The notes: a model not told the origin generated them from the sequence alone. A stretch of DNA of 22,256 bases from Alphaproteobacteria bacterium UBA6038 (GCA_002429315.1 DIZC01000062.1:8301-30556), one strand, 5' to 3'. Counted from the first letter of the stretch, positions 7,647 through 15,397 are shown. Translations and numbers: made by a program.

Positions 7647-7670
7647 GGCGATTATCTGGAACTTGACAGT
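7647..7670 (+). repeat. Left terminal inverted repeat of the IS1595-family element
   Basis: The repeat starts GGCGATT and ends CTTGACAGT. It has four mismatches to the right end in 24 bases. Its TTGACA doubles as the -35 box of the transposase promoter. Confidence 0.88.
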
Positions 7671-7691
7671 TAGATTGTTTCAGCATATGTT
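7663..7691 (+). promoter_or_regulatory. Probable sigma70-type promoter of the transposase
   Basis: TTGACA (7663-7668), a 17-base spacer and TATGTT (7686-7691) give a near-consensus promoter 28 bases before the ATG at 7719. The -35 lies in the terminal inverted repeat and the -10 inside the element. The right end also has TTGACA, but no -10 at matching distance is visible for the passenger gene. Confidence 0.65.
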
Positions 7692-7718
7692 AGCTCCGGA
7701 TTTGAGGGATTTCCGGCC

Positions 7719-8609
7719 ATGGCCAAGCGCATCCACCAGATGACCATCGGGGAATGGGAGCGGGCGTTTCCGAGCGATGACGCCTGCAAGGCGTATCTGG
7801 CCCGCAACCGCTGGCCTACGGGCGTCTCTTGCCCGCGTTGCGGCGCTGTTGGCGTGTATGTGCTTAAGGCGCGGCCGTTCCATTGGCAGTGCAAGGAATG
7901 CAGCGTTCATGGCTACCGCTTTTCCGTGCTGGTCGGCACGGTGTTTGAGAACACGAACATCAAGCTGCGGGAGTGGTTTCGCGTCATTCACCGGATGCTG
8001 GTCAGCAAGAAGGGCGTTTCGGCCCACCAGATTTATCGGGAGATGGGGTTCGGCTCTTACGAAACGGCGCTCTACATGACGCACCGCATTCGCGCGGCGC
8101 TGGTGGACAAGAATTTCCGCAAGCTGATTGGCATTGTGGAGGTCGATGAGACCTTCATCGGCGGCGATGATCGCAACTGTCACGCGGACAAGAAGCTGCA
8201 TGGCAAGTGGCGTCAGAACAGCTTTGCCGTTGTCGGCGCTGTAGAGCGCAACGGTAGCTGCGTTGCCCGTTGTCTGGACCGCATGACCAAAGAAGCCCTG
8301 CAATCGTTCGTGCGCGAAACTGTCAGCACGAACGTCTCGCTGCTCGCGACGGATGAATACCCGGCCTACAGAAGCCTTCAGGGCGAATACAATCACGGTC
8401 ACGCCCACCACGCGGCCAACCGCTACGTTGTCGGCGCGGTTCACACGAACACGATTGAAGGCTTCTGGAGCATCCTCAAGCGCGGCCTCATGGGGACGTT
8501 CCACAAGGTGAGTCGCAAATATCTCCCGCTCTATGTGGCAGAATTTCAGTTCCGGTATAACAACCGGCTGAACGCAGACATTTTCGCGGAAGCGATTAGG
8601 GGGTGCTGA
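7719..8609 (+). CDS. IS1595-family transposase
   Basis: This is a 296-residue protein, normal for the family. The N-terminal zinc ribbon has Cys38, Cys41, Cys58 and Cys61 (SCPRCG, QCKEC). The catalytic DDE-type core shows Asp143 (VEVDETFIGG), Asp212 (ATDEYPAY) and the third motif VHTNTIEGFWSILKRG, with Asn244 and Glu247 as candidates for the third residue. It ends with KYLPLYVAEFQFRYNNR, strongly conserved in this ISXO2-like group. The enzyme cuts and joins the element ends as DNA. GAGGGA (7704-7709) is the ribosome site. No frameshift or stop is present, so it should be active. Confidence 0.95.
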   Translation: MAKRIHQMTIGEWERAFPSDDACKAYLARNRWPTGVSCPRCGAVGVYVLKARPFHWQCKECSVHGYRFSVLVGTVFENTNIKLREWFRVIHRMLVSKKGVSAHQIYREMGFGSYETALYMTHRIRAALVDKNFRKLIGIVEVDETFIGGDDRNCHADKKLHGKWRQNSFAVVGAVERNGSCVARCLDRMTKEALQSFVRETVSTNVSLLATDEYPAYRSLQGEYNHGHAHHAANRYVVGAVHTNTIEGFWSILKRGLMGTFHKVSRKYLPLYVAEFQFRYNNRLNADIFAEAIRGC

Positions 8610-8611
8610 CA

Positions 8612-9814
8612 TTAAGTCCGCTCCCCGCTGTTGATCTTCATAAGGGCGGGAGCCTCTGTTCTTAGCCACTCCAATGCTGGCGCACGTTCCGCGTGGAGGT
8701 TCACATAAATCTTTCCATGCCGAGGCGTATATTGGCGTGTATGTTCCGGGTCGAAGGTAGCGACATGGCGATTATCTGTTGCATTCAGCGCGGGCGGCAA
8801 ATCGATCCAGTATCGCTCGAAATCGCTGGCCGGGATCACGACTAGGGGATTGACGCGCGCGGCTGTTTCCATGTCGTAGTTGCCGCAATCGCTCCCCCAA
8901 ACTTTGAATGAACCGTCGAGCGCGCCTTGTGCAACGCATTTGGCGAATTTTACGGCCGTATTTTCTTTGTCAAACTCAAAGATGCGCCAGCCGTGCTGTT
9001 TTGCCGCCTCCCTACACAGTTCTATGACGGACATTCGGAATGCGCTTGCCGGTGCGAGTTCACTAGATTCGGTGAGTGTCCATTTGCCGTGAATGTGCTC
9101 CAGCCTCAGATTCAGCTCGCCGGGGGCAGCATATTTTGAAAGCGAAGTGATCCGCAGAAAATAGAGGCCGGGCCGCAGAAGAGAGGTTGAAATTGTCTCC
9201 TCCCAACGCGCTTGGTACAGCGTGAAATTCTCTATGCTTACGCCGTCAATCTCCCGGCCTTCTTGTATCTGAATAAACGGCTTAGAGACTGTTTGCCCCC
9301 TCTTTAACTCGAAGGGCGCTGTTATCGCCCCTTCCTCGCCCTCCTTCTCGTGCGATCCGTCCGGGTGGGTTGTGCGAAGAAATAGCTGGCACTCTTCAAG
9401 GTGCGCGGGGGTTGTGTTTTTAATGGCGACCTTGAAATGGCGTGTGCCGCCGTCCAGAAAATTATCGTTCGGATCGAATGAAATTGTTGGCCTGTCCGGT
9501 GGTGGTCTGCGTCCTCGCGCTTTGGCCTCGGTAATTGCGGCTGTTAGGTCCGGCTCCTGAGGTTTGCCGCCAAGCCGCTGCACAAAGGTCAGTACGAGAT
9601 GTGCCGCTACAAGGCCCGCTATTGCCGCGACTACGGTCCAAATAACGAGGTGATCGAGTGGTTGATGACGCGACCACTCGGCCAATCCTGTGCCTGTCGC
9701 CAGTATCAGGCCCACGAGGAAGGCCCATTTGGTAGGAAATGCCCACGCAAGAATTGATGCGTCGCCTGCGCGGCGCCACGCGAAACCAGCCGCTCGGTAC
9801 AACCATCGGAACAT
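8612..9814 (-). CDS. Transposon passenger gene: membrane-anchored protein of unknown function
   Basis: This is a 400-residue protein. Two transmembrane helices stand near the N-terminus (about residues 29-47 and 57-78), preceded by an Arg-rich stretch. A soluble part follows: residues ~110-245 have beta-sandwich-like strands (HFKVAIKNTTPAHLEECQLF; GLYFLRITSLSKYAA) and residues ~260-390 form a mixed domain (FRMSVIELCREAAKQHGWRI; IPASDFERYWIDLPPAL). Two close helices plus a large C-terminal part suggest an inner-membrane protein with a cytoplasmic domain. AGGAGGGT (9822-9829) precedes the ATG. Base composition looks less GC-rich than the flanks, in keeping with transfer. I recognise no family; because it lies fully inside the element it moves with the transposase, and a defence, regulatory or host-benefit role is only a guess. 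Confidence 0.85.
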   Translation of the reverse strand: MFRWLYRAAGFAWRRAGDASILAWAFPTKWAFLVGLILATGTGLAEWSRHQPLDHLVIWTVVAAIAGLVAAHLVLTFVQRLGGKPQEPDLTAAITEAKARGRRPPPDRPTISFDPNDNFLDGGTRHFKVAIKNTTPAHLEECQLFLRTTHPDGSHEKEGEEGAITAPFELKRGQTVSKPFIQIQEGREIDGVSIENFTLYQARWEETISTSLLRPGLYFLRITSLSKYAAPGELNLRLEHIHGKWTLTESSELAPASAFRMSVIELCREAAKQHGWRIFEFDKENTAVKFAKCVAQGALDGSFKVWGSDCGNYDMETAARVNPLVVIPASDFERYWIDLPPALNATDNRHVATFDPEHTRQYTPRHGKIYVNLHAERAPALEWLRTEAPALMKINSGERT

Positions 9815-9876
9815 GCCGCTGACCCTCCTGACCGGACTTGCGTTCGAGTCCGGCAGGGTGATCCTGCAACATTATT

Positions 9877-9900
9877 ACTGTCAAGCCCCGGACAATCGCC
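9877..9900 (-). repeat. Right terminal inverted repeat of the IS1595-family element
   Basis: On the minus strand it reads GGCGATTGTCCGG then CTTGACAGT, matching the left end at 20 of 24 bases. Confidence 0.88.
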
Positions 9901-9908
9901 TCAATTGA
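9901..9908. repeat. Target site duplication, right copy
   Basis: TCAATTGA is identical to 7639-7646 and directly abuts the right inverted repeat. Confidence 0.88.
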
Positions 9909-10047
9909 GGCAGTTGACGCCGTTTCTGCTATGTTTCGCGGCTTGGCCGGACGCGGCCGCCGCCGCGCTGGCATGGCGGATGCCGGAATCAACCGCGTAT
10001 AGTGTAGAGCGGCGGTGCATGGCCGCCGGAGCCTGAAAGGACATTCC

Positions 10048-11250
10048 ATGGCAACGGGCATCAAGGACAAGGTCGCCATTCTTGGCATGGGCTGCTCCAA
10101 ATTCGGCGAGCGGTGGGAATCCGGGGCCGAGGAGCTGATGGTCGAGGCCTATCTGGAAGCGCTGCAGGATGCCGGCGTCGAAACCAGCCAGATCCAGGCC
10201 GCGTGGTTCTCCACCGCCATCGCCGAGCAGCATGTCGGCAATGGCGGCACGCCGTTGTCCGTTGCGCTGCGCCTGCCCAACATTCCGGTCACGCGGGTGG
10301 AGAATTTCTGCGCCTCCGGCTCGGAAGCCTTCCGCGGCGCGGTGTACGCCGTGGCCGCCGGCGCCTGCGATATTGCGCTCGCGCTGGGCGTCGAAAAGCT
10401 GAAGGACACCGGCTATGGCGGCCTGCCGCAACGCGAAGGCGCCACGCTCGCGCCGCTGTGGAGCGCCAACGGTTCGGCGCCGGGCAATTTCGCGCAGCTG
10501 GCGTCCGCCTATCGCAACAAGCATGGCGTGTCGAAAGACGAACTGAAGCGCGCCATCGCGCATGTGTCGGTGAAGAGCCACGCCAACGGCACGAAGAATC
10601 CCAAGGCGCATCTGCAGAAGGCGATCACCGAAGAGATGTGCCTGAACGCGCCGATGATCGCCGAGCCGCTGGGCCTGTTCGATTGCTGCGGCGTGTCCGA
10701 TGGTGCGGCCTGCGCCATCGTCACCACGCCGGAGATCGCGCGCAGCATGGGCAAGAAGGACATCATCGGCGTGAAAGCGCTGCAGCTGTCGCTGTCGAAC
10801 GGTCTCGAGAGCCAGCACAATTCGTGGGATGGCAGCTACTTCCACACCGCTCGGATCGCATCGAAGAAGGCGTACGAGGAAGCGGGAATCAAAAACCCGC
10901 GCGACGAAATCTCCATGATGGAAGTGCACGACTGCTTCTCCATCACCGAACTCGTCACGATGGAAGACCTGCACATTTCGCGCGAAGGCGAGGCGTGGAA
11001 GGACGTGATGAACGGCTTCTACGACGCCGATGGCGAAGTGCCGTGCCAGATCGACGGCGGGCTCAAATGCTTCGGCCATCCCATCGGCGCGTCAGGCCTG
11101 CGCATGCTGTACGAGATGTATCTCCAGCTGCAGGGCCGCGCCGGCGCCCGCCAGCTGCCCAATCCGACCATCGGCCTCACCCACAATCTCGGCGGCGCGC
11201 CGGCGATGAATGTGTGCAGCGTCGCCATCGTCGGCGCCATGGGCGCGTAA
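10048..11250 (+). CDS. Thiolase-superfamily acetyl-CoA acetyltransferase (SCP-x-like)
   Basis: This is a 400-residue protein. I chose the ATG at 10048 over an earlier one because AAGGA (10037-10041) precedes it by 6 bases and IKDKVAILGMGCSKFGERW is the usual start of the family. The active-site cysteine is Cys88 (RVENFCASGSEAFRG). His294 lies in EVHDCFSITE, His344 in CFGHPIGASG, and the last motif is THNLGGAPAMNVCSVAIVG. These sites fit degradative thiolases of the lipid-transfer/SCP-x branch, which cleave or form 3-ketoacyl-CoA. The enzyme is cytoplasmic. It sits alone, 147 bp after the transposon and tail to tail with the toxin gene. The exact substrate (fatty acid, sterol side chain or other) cannot be read from the sequence. 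Confidence 0.92.
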   Translation: MATGIKDKVAILGMGCSKFGERWESGAEELMVEAYLEALQDAGVETSQIQAAWFSTAIAEQHVGNGGTPLSVALRLPNIPVTRVENFCASGSEAFRGAVYAVAAGACDIALALGVEKLKDTGYGGLPQREGATLAPLWSANGSAPGNFAQLASAYRNKHGVSKDELKRAIAHVSVKSHANGTKNPKAHLQKAITEEMCLNAPMIAEPLGLFDCCGVSDGAACAIVTTPEIARSMGKKDIIGVKALQLSLSNGLESQHNSWDGSYFHTARIASKKAYEEAGIKNPRDEISMMEVHDCFSITELVTMEDLHISREGEAWKDVMNGFYDADGEVPCQIDGGLKCFGHPIGASGLRMLYEMYLQLQGRAGARQLPNPTIGLTHNLGGAPAMNVCSVAIVGAMGA

Positions 11251-11253
11251 CGG

Positions 11254-11676
11254 CTACTGGGCTCGATCGACGCGTCTTGCACCCCTGCGCATCTCCTTGC
11301 GCAGCGCGTCGGTGACCTGCCGCAGAAATGGCTCGCTGAATGCGCCAAGCGGCTTGGCCTCGAAGTACCAAGACGACTCTTCGATATCGTAGTTGTATTC
11401 ATCGACAATCACCCATGCGCGCGGGTAGCGCACAAGCTTGGCGCGCTGCCGCTCGGTGTCCGGCACCTCAATGGCGACGCGGCCTTTCGCAGGCTCGCGG
11501 CTCGTGATGGCGACCAGCATGAGGTGATGAATGTTGTTCTTTGGATCGTGGAGCCGGAGGGCCAGGCAGGCGGGACGCGTTTTGCGGCCCTCCGTTTCGC
11601 CGCTCTCCTGCTGGTCCGCCCACAAATAGGGATAGAGGACGATATCGCCTTTGCGCAGTCGCTTATTCGTCGTCAT
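11254..11676 (-). CDS. PemK/MazF-like toxin
   Basis: This is a 140-residue protein from the ATG at 11674-11676, which overlaps the antitoxin stop by 14 bp and has AAGGGCGGG just upstream; an ATG 11 codons earlier lies deep in the antitoxin gene. The N-terminus RLRKGDIVLYPYLW followed by GRKTRPACLAL resembles the SH3-like barrel of PemK/MazF-type mRNA endonucleases (KGDIV and RP-x-L motifs). VRYPRAWVIVDEYNYD further on fits the longer alphaproteobacterial branch. Such toxins cleave RNA until bound by the antitoxin. The gene is translated from the same message as the antitoxin, downstream of it. Family membership is likely, not certain; nuclease activity is inferred. Confidence 0.75.
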   Translation of the reverse strand: MTTNKRLRKGDIVLYPYLWADQQESGETEGRKTRPACLALRLHDPKNNIHHLMLVAITSREPAKGRVAIEVPDTERQRAKLVRYPRAWVIVDEYNYDIEESSWYFEAKPLGAFSEPFLRQVTDALRKEMRRGARRVDRAQ

Positions 11677-11917
11677 CCCGCCCTTCGGTGATGCGGTCCA
11701 GGCCTTCAAGCAGGATGGCCCTCAACTCCGGGGGCGTTTCATTCGTGCGGTAAACACGGCGCGGGTCGGGGCTGCCGCGCATTCTTTCGTAGTCCTCGAT
11801 CGCCATGAGTACGAAGCGGGTCTTGCGGTGCTGGGTAATGGCGATGGGCGCGCGCGCCGCAGCGTGGGTGACGGTCTTCAGGTCACGCAACAACTCGACG
11901 GTCGAGAATTCACGCAT
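11663..11917 (-). CDS. Phd/YefM-like antitoxin
   Basis: This is an 84-residue protein starting at the ATG at 11915-11917, preceded by GGAGGAG (11922-11928). The longer frame beginning at 11965 would run through the operator and is rejected. The N-terminus MREFSTVELLRDLKTVTHAA and the following PIAITQHRKTRFVLMAIEDYERM have the Phd/YefM pattern: a small DNA-binding domain, then the strand and helix ending in D/EYERL/M. The acidic tail (GRDDDE) is probably the toxin-binding, disordered part. It overlaps the toxin gene by 14 bp, the usual coupling in type II modules, and a palindrome immediately upstream is the likely autoregulatory site. Confidence 0.8.
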   Translation of the reverse strand: MREFSTVELLRDLKTVTHAAARAPIAITQHRKTRFVLMAIEDYERMRGSPDPRRVYRTNETPPELRAILLEGLDRITEGRDDDE

Positions 11918-11928
11918 GTTGCTCCTCC

Positions 11929-11951
11929 AATAGTCGAAATATACGACTATT
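11929..11951 (-). promoter_or_regulatory. Operator palindrome of the toxin-antitoxin operon
   Basis: AATAGTCG (11929-11936) and CGACTATT (11944-11951) are perfect 8-bp inverted arms separated by 7 bases, located 12 bases upstream of the antitoxin start. On the minus strand the spacer contains TATATT, which can act as a -10 with TTGCGA (11965-11960) as a weak -35 at 16 bases. Binding here would block RNA polymerase, as in Phd-type conditional autoregulation. Confidence 0.7.
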
Positions 11952-12022
11952 TTGTATAATCGCAAGCGGCTGGCAAAACTGCCGGATTTGCGCCATCACG
12001 CCAGGATGTTCGGTGGATTCGC

Positions 12023-13000
12023 ATGACCGTCCTCGTCACCGGCGGCGCCGGCTACATCGGCAGCCATATGACTTACGCGCTGCTCGACCGCGGCGAGCCG
12101 GTGGTGGTGCTCGACAATCTCTCCACGGGCCGCCGCGCGCTGGTGGGCGAGGGCGCGGGGTTCGTTGAAGGCGATGCCGGCGACCAGCCGCTGGTCCGCC
12201 GCGTGCTGCGGGACCACGGCATCGATGCCGTGATCCATTTCGCGGGCTCCATCGTGGTGCCGGAATCGGTCGAGCAGCCGCTGCGCTACTATGCCAACAA
12301 CGTCGGGACCTCGCGCGCGCTGGTCGAGGCCTGCATCGAGGAGGGCGTGAAAGCCTTCATCTTCTCCTCCACCGCCACCGTGTACAGTGTGGATGCGACA
12401 CAGCCACTGGCGGAAGATGAGCCAAAGGAGCCGATCAGTCCGTACGCCCGCTCCAAGCTGATGACGGAATGGATGCTGGAGGACGCCGCGCGCGCCTACG
12501 ACTTCCGTCCCATGGTGCTGCGTTACTTCAATGTCGCCGGAGCGGACACGCAAGGCCGCACCGGCCAGTCCACGCCGAAGGCCACCCACCTCATCAAGCG
12601 GGCATGCCAGGTGGCGCTGGGTCGCGTGCCGCATCTCGACATCTTCGGCACCGACTATTCCACGCCGGACGGCACCGGCATCCGCGATTACATCCACGTC
12701 ACCGATCTCGTCGCCGCCCATCTCCTGGCGCTCGACGGCTTGCGCGCGGGCGCGGCGCCGGCCACGTACAATGTCGGCTACGGCCGGGGCTTGAGCGTGC
12801 GCGAGGTGGTGCGCGGCATGGAAGCCGTGATCGGCCGCGAGTTGCCGGTGAAGGAGAGCGCGCGGCGGCCGGGTGATCCGCCGGTCCTCATCTCCGATCC
12901 GGCGCGCATCAAAGTGGCCCTCGGCTGGCAGCCGCGCCATGCGGAGCTTTCGGAAATCATTTCATCGGCGCTGGAATGGGAGCGCCGTCTCAACGATTGA
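12023..13000 (+). CDS. galE: UDP-glucose 4-epimerase
   Basis: This is a 325-residue extended short-chain dehydrogenase. The NAD-binding GGAGYIG lies at residues 7-13 and VVLDNLSTGRR after the second strand. Ser116 or Thr117 (FSSTATVY) with Tyr141 and Lys145 (SPYARSK) forms the catalytic set. VAGAD, GTDYSTPDGTGIRDYIHVTDL and YNVGYGRGLSVREVV are hallmarks of GalE. It interconverts UDP-glucose and UDP-galactose in the cytoplasm for surface polysaccharide. The length fits bacterial GalE. GGTGGA (12012-12017) is a modest ribosome site. It converges on ugd with 3 bp between the stops; both act on UDP-glucose, so the pair suggests a polysaccharide precursor locus. A related UDP-sugar epimerase specificity is possible. 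Confidence 0.92.
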   Translation: MTVLVTGGAGYIGSHMTYALLDRGEPVVVLDNLSTGRRALVGEGAGFVEGDAGDQPLVRRVLRDHGIDAVIHFAGSIVVPESVEQPLRYYANNVGTSRALVEACIEEGVKAFIFSSTATVYSVDATQPLAEDEPKEPISPYARSKLMTEWMLEDAARAYDFRPMVLRYFNVAGADTQGRTGQSTPKATHLIKRACQVALGRVPHLDIFGTDYSTPDGTGIRDYIHVTDLVAAHLLALDGLRAGAAPATYNVGYGRGLSVREVVRGMEAVIGRELPVKESARRPGDPPVLISDPARIKVALGWQPRHAELSEIISSALEWERRLND

Positions 13001-13003
13001 GGC

Positions 13004-14320
13004 TTAGCTCTTCGGTGACACGCTCGGCCGCCCGACACTGAAATAGTGAAATCCCGCCGCGGCCATCTGTGCCGGCCGGTAGATGTTGCGCAGGTCGATC
13101 ATCACGGGCGATTTCAACAGCGCCTTCACCCGCTTCAGGTCCAGCGCGCGGAACTCGTTCCATTCGGTGAGGATCACGACGGCATCGGCGCCGGCCAGCG
13201 CCTGGTATGCGTCCCGGCAGAATTCGATGTCCAGATGCTTGCGCGCTTCGCCCATGCCTTCCGGATCGTAGGCGCGAACGGTCGCCCCGTTCTTCCGCAG
13301 CGCCGGAACGATGGCGAGGCTCGGCGCGTCGCGCATGTCGTCGGTGTTCGGCTTGAAGGTGAGGCCCAGGATGGCGATGGTCTTGCCGCGCACCTCGCCA
13401 ATCGCCTCGGCGATCTTCTTCGCCATCGCCGCCTTGCGCGCCTCGTTCACCTCCACCACCGCTTCGACGATGCGCGTGGGCGCGCCCACCAGCTGCGACG
13501 TCTTCAGCAGCGCCAGCGTATCCTTGGGGAAGCACGAGCCGCCGAAGCCCGGCCCGGCATGCAGAAACTTGCCGCCGATGCGGCCGTCGAGGCCGATCGC
13601 CCGCGCCACGTCCTGCACGTCGGCGTCCACCTTCTCGCAGATGTCGGCGATCTCGTTGATGAAGGTGATCTTGGTGGCGAGGAACGCGTTGGCCGCGTAT
13701 TTGATCAGCTCGGCGGTCTCGCGGCCGGTGAACAGGATAGGCGTCTCGTTGAGATAAAGCGGCCGGTACACTTCTTTCATCACCGCCTTGGCGCGCTCGC
13801 TTTCCGTGCCCACGACGATGCGGTCGGGCCTGCGGAAATCCTCGATCGCCGATCCTTCGCGCAGGAATTCCGGATTTGAGGCCACATCGAAGCCCGCATC
13901 GGGGCGCACGCGGCGGACGATCTCCTCCACCTTCCGGCTGGTGCCGACCGGCACCGTGGATTTGGTGACGATCGCCGTATAGCCGTCGAGCTGGCGGGCA
14001 ATCTCTTCCGCCGCGGCAAAAACGTACGTCAGATCCGCATGTCCGTCGCCGCGGCGGCTCGGCGTGCCCACCGCGATGAACACCGCATCGGCCCTGGAAA
14101 CCGCGCCTGCGAAGTCTTCGGTGAAAGAGAGCCGCTTCGCCCGCACATTCGTGCCGATGACGTCCTCGAGCCCCGGCTCGAAAATCGGCACCTGGCCGGC
14201 GTTCAGCGCCGCGATCTTGGTGCCGTCCTTATCGACGCAAACCACGTCGTGGCCGAATTCCGACAGGCACGCGCCGGACACAAGCCCGACATAGCCGGTT
14301 CCGATCATCGCGATGCGCAT
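13004..14320 (-). CDS. ugd: UDP-glucose 6-dehydrogenase
   Basis: This is a 438-residue protein of normal family length. The NAD-binding GTGYVG is at residues 7-12, with VCVDKD after the second strand. AVGTPSRRGDGHADLTYV, KSTVPVGTSRKV and SNPEFLREGSAIEDF are characteristic. The catalytic cysteine is Cys263 in GFGGSCFPKDTLAL, with Lys266 nearby, and GLTFKPNTDDMRDAPSL marks the C-terminal UDP-binding domain. It oxidises UDP-glucose to UDP-glucuronate with two NAD+. AGGAGG (about 14328-14333) precedes the ATG. It lies tail to tail with galE and diverges from the methyltransferase gene. Confidence 0.95.
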   Translation of the reverse strand: MRIAMIGTGYVGLVSGACLSEFGHDVVCVDKDGTKIAALNAGQVPIFEPGLEDVIGTNVRAKRLSFTEDFAGAVSRADAVFIAVGTPSRRGDGHADLTYVFAAAEEIARQLDGYTAIVTKSTVPVGTSRKVEEIVRRVRPDAGFDVASNPEFLREGSAIEDFRRPDRIVVGTESERAKAVMKEVYRPLYLNETPILFTGRETAELIKYAANAFLATKITFINEIADICEKVDADVQDVARAIGLDGRIGGKFLHAGPGFGGSCFPKDTLALLKTSQLVGAPTRIVEAVVEVNEARKAAMAKKIAEAIGEVRGKTIAILGLTFKPNTDDMRDAPSLAIVPALRKNGATVRAYDPEGMGEARKHLDIEFCRDAYQALAGADAVVILTEWNEFRALDLKRVKALLKSPVMIDLRNIYRPAQMAAAGFHYFSVGRPSVSPKS

Positions 14321-14437
14321 GCAAGGCCTCCTGCCGCCGCTGTTTGACGGCTTAACAGACGACTTTCAAGCGCGGGCGTTTCCTTGCCATTGCCGGTCGT
14401 CTTGACCCGAGCGGCACGGCGTCTGAAGGATGCGGCC

Positions 14438-15397
14438 ATGGGAGGCTCCGCCGACGCGCGCGATCTGCAAGCGGCCTGGAGCGGCTATTGGCGGGCTGGG
14501 CACACGGAAAGCTGCCTTGGCGAAGAGGCGAGCCTTGCGCCGCTTGTTGCCGTCTGGAGGGGCTTCTTTTCGGCCTTCTGCGATGGCGCAAAGCTGCTCG
14601 ATATCGCGACCGGCGGCGCTTCCGTCGTTCGCCTCGCGCTACAGACGGCCGAAGCCGATGGAAAGAGCTTTGCGATCGACGGCATCGACGTGGCGGACTT
14701 GTCGAAGGTTCGCAGCGCCCTGAATCCTGGGCGGTCCGTCGTGCGTCTGGCGAGCGGAGTCGACGCCGGCGCATTGCCGTTTCCCGACGCCTGCTTCGAC
14801 GGCGTGTGTTCCCAGTTCGGCGTGGAATACGCCGACGTCCCTGCGGCGTGCCGCGAGGCGGTGCGCGTGATGCGGGCGGGCGCGCGCGGGCTGTTCGTCA
14901 TCCATCACCGCGAGAGTGCGATCACGTCGGCCGCCGTCGCGCGCCTCGCCGCGTATCGCGCAGTGTTTGCGAATGACGACGCCTACCGCGCGGGGCGCAA
15001 GGTCTTCGAGCTCTATGCCCGCCGCGCGCCGGGCGTTCAGATTCTGGATGCCGAAGGGAAATTCCGGCGGGCCGTGCGCGACCTGGAGGCGCGCCTTCGA
15101 ACCGATGCGGCGTACGGCACCGCACACGAGATCGTCGCCTTCCTGAACGACATTTCGAAATCGCCGCAGATCTTTCAGCCGGCCGATGCGCTGAAGCGGA
15201 TTGCCGTGGCCGAACGCGAAGTGTCGGGCTGGGCGTTGCGGCAACAGGCGCAAATCGATTCGGCGCGCGACAGCACCGGCATCGGGCAGGTGTCGCGCTG
15301 GCTCAGCGAAGCGGGCGCATCGCCGCAACCGCCCGTCCTCATTGCGCACGACGGGGAAGTCCTGGCCTGGCAGTGCGCATTCGAGAAGCGGGACTGA
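14438..15397 (+). CDS. Class I SAM-dependent methyltransferase
   Basis: This is a 319-residue protein. I chose the ATG at 14438 because GAAGGA (14425-14430) sits 7 bases upstream; an 18-codon extension would need TTG at 14384. SAM-binding motif I is LLDIATGGASVVRLAL (residues 53-68), the acidic end of strand 2 is GIDVAD (82-87), and ALPFPDACFDGVCSQFGVEY (112-131) corresponds to motifs II-III of methyltransferase domain PF08241-type proteins. The C-terminal ~150 residues are helical without a recognised domain. It is cytoplasmic. Its substrate cannot be told; the divergent ugd gene allows, but does not show, a role in polysaccharide or lipid modification. Confidence 0.82.
   Translation: MGGSADARDLQAAWSGYWRAGHTESCLGEEASLAPLVAVWRGFFSAFCDGAKLLDIATGGASVVRLALQTAEADGKSFAIDGIDVADLSKVRSALNPGRSVVRLASGVDAGALPFPDACFDGVCSQFGVEYADVPAACREAVRVMRAGARGLFVIHHRESAITSAAVARLAAYRAVFANDDAYRAGRKVFELYARRAPGVQILDAEGKFRRAVRDLEARLRTDAAYGTAHEIVAFLNDISKSPQIFQPADALKRIAVAEREVSGWALRQQAQIDSARDSTGIGQVSRWLSEAGASPQPPVLIAHDGEVLAWQCAFEKRD

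Larger units (their letters stand above)
7647..9900. mobile_element. IS1595-family transposon with a passenger gene
   Basis: This is a complete 2254-bp element. The left end (7647-7670, GGCGATTATCTGG then CTTGACAGT) and the right end on the opposite strand (9900-9877, GGCGATTGTCCGG then CTTGACAGT) agree at 20 of 24 positions. Both ends are flanked by the same 8-bp TCAATTGA. Inside are a transposase (7719-8609) and a convergent second gene (8612-9814) whose stop codons lie 2 bp apart. Members of the IS1595 family are known to carry passenger genes. All parts look intact, so it may be recently inserted. Because TCAATTGA is its own reverse complement, the inverted repeat appears to continue outward; the ends were fixed by matching duplications. 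Confidence 0.9.

Noticed and set aside
7680..8669. 329-codon open frame opposite the transposase
   Set aside because: It is the antisense shadow of a clear transposase gene.
9914..9935. Promoter TTGACG ... TATGTT for the thiolase gene
   Set aside because: The spacer is only 10 bases, too short for a sigma70-type promoter.
11663..11965. 100-residue version of the antitoxin
   Set aside because: The extra 16 residues would be encoded by the operator/promoter palindrome, and the strong ribosome site is located before the inner ATG at 11917.
12023..14320. Long overlapping frames on the opposite strands of galE and ugd
   Set aside because: High-GC shadow frames; motifs and catalytic residues are all in the annotated strands.
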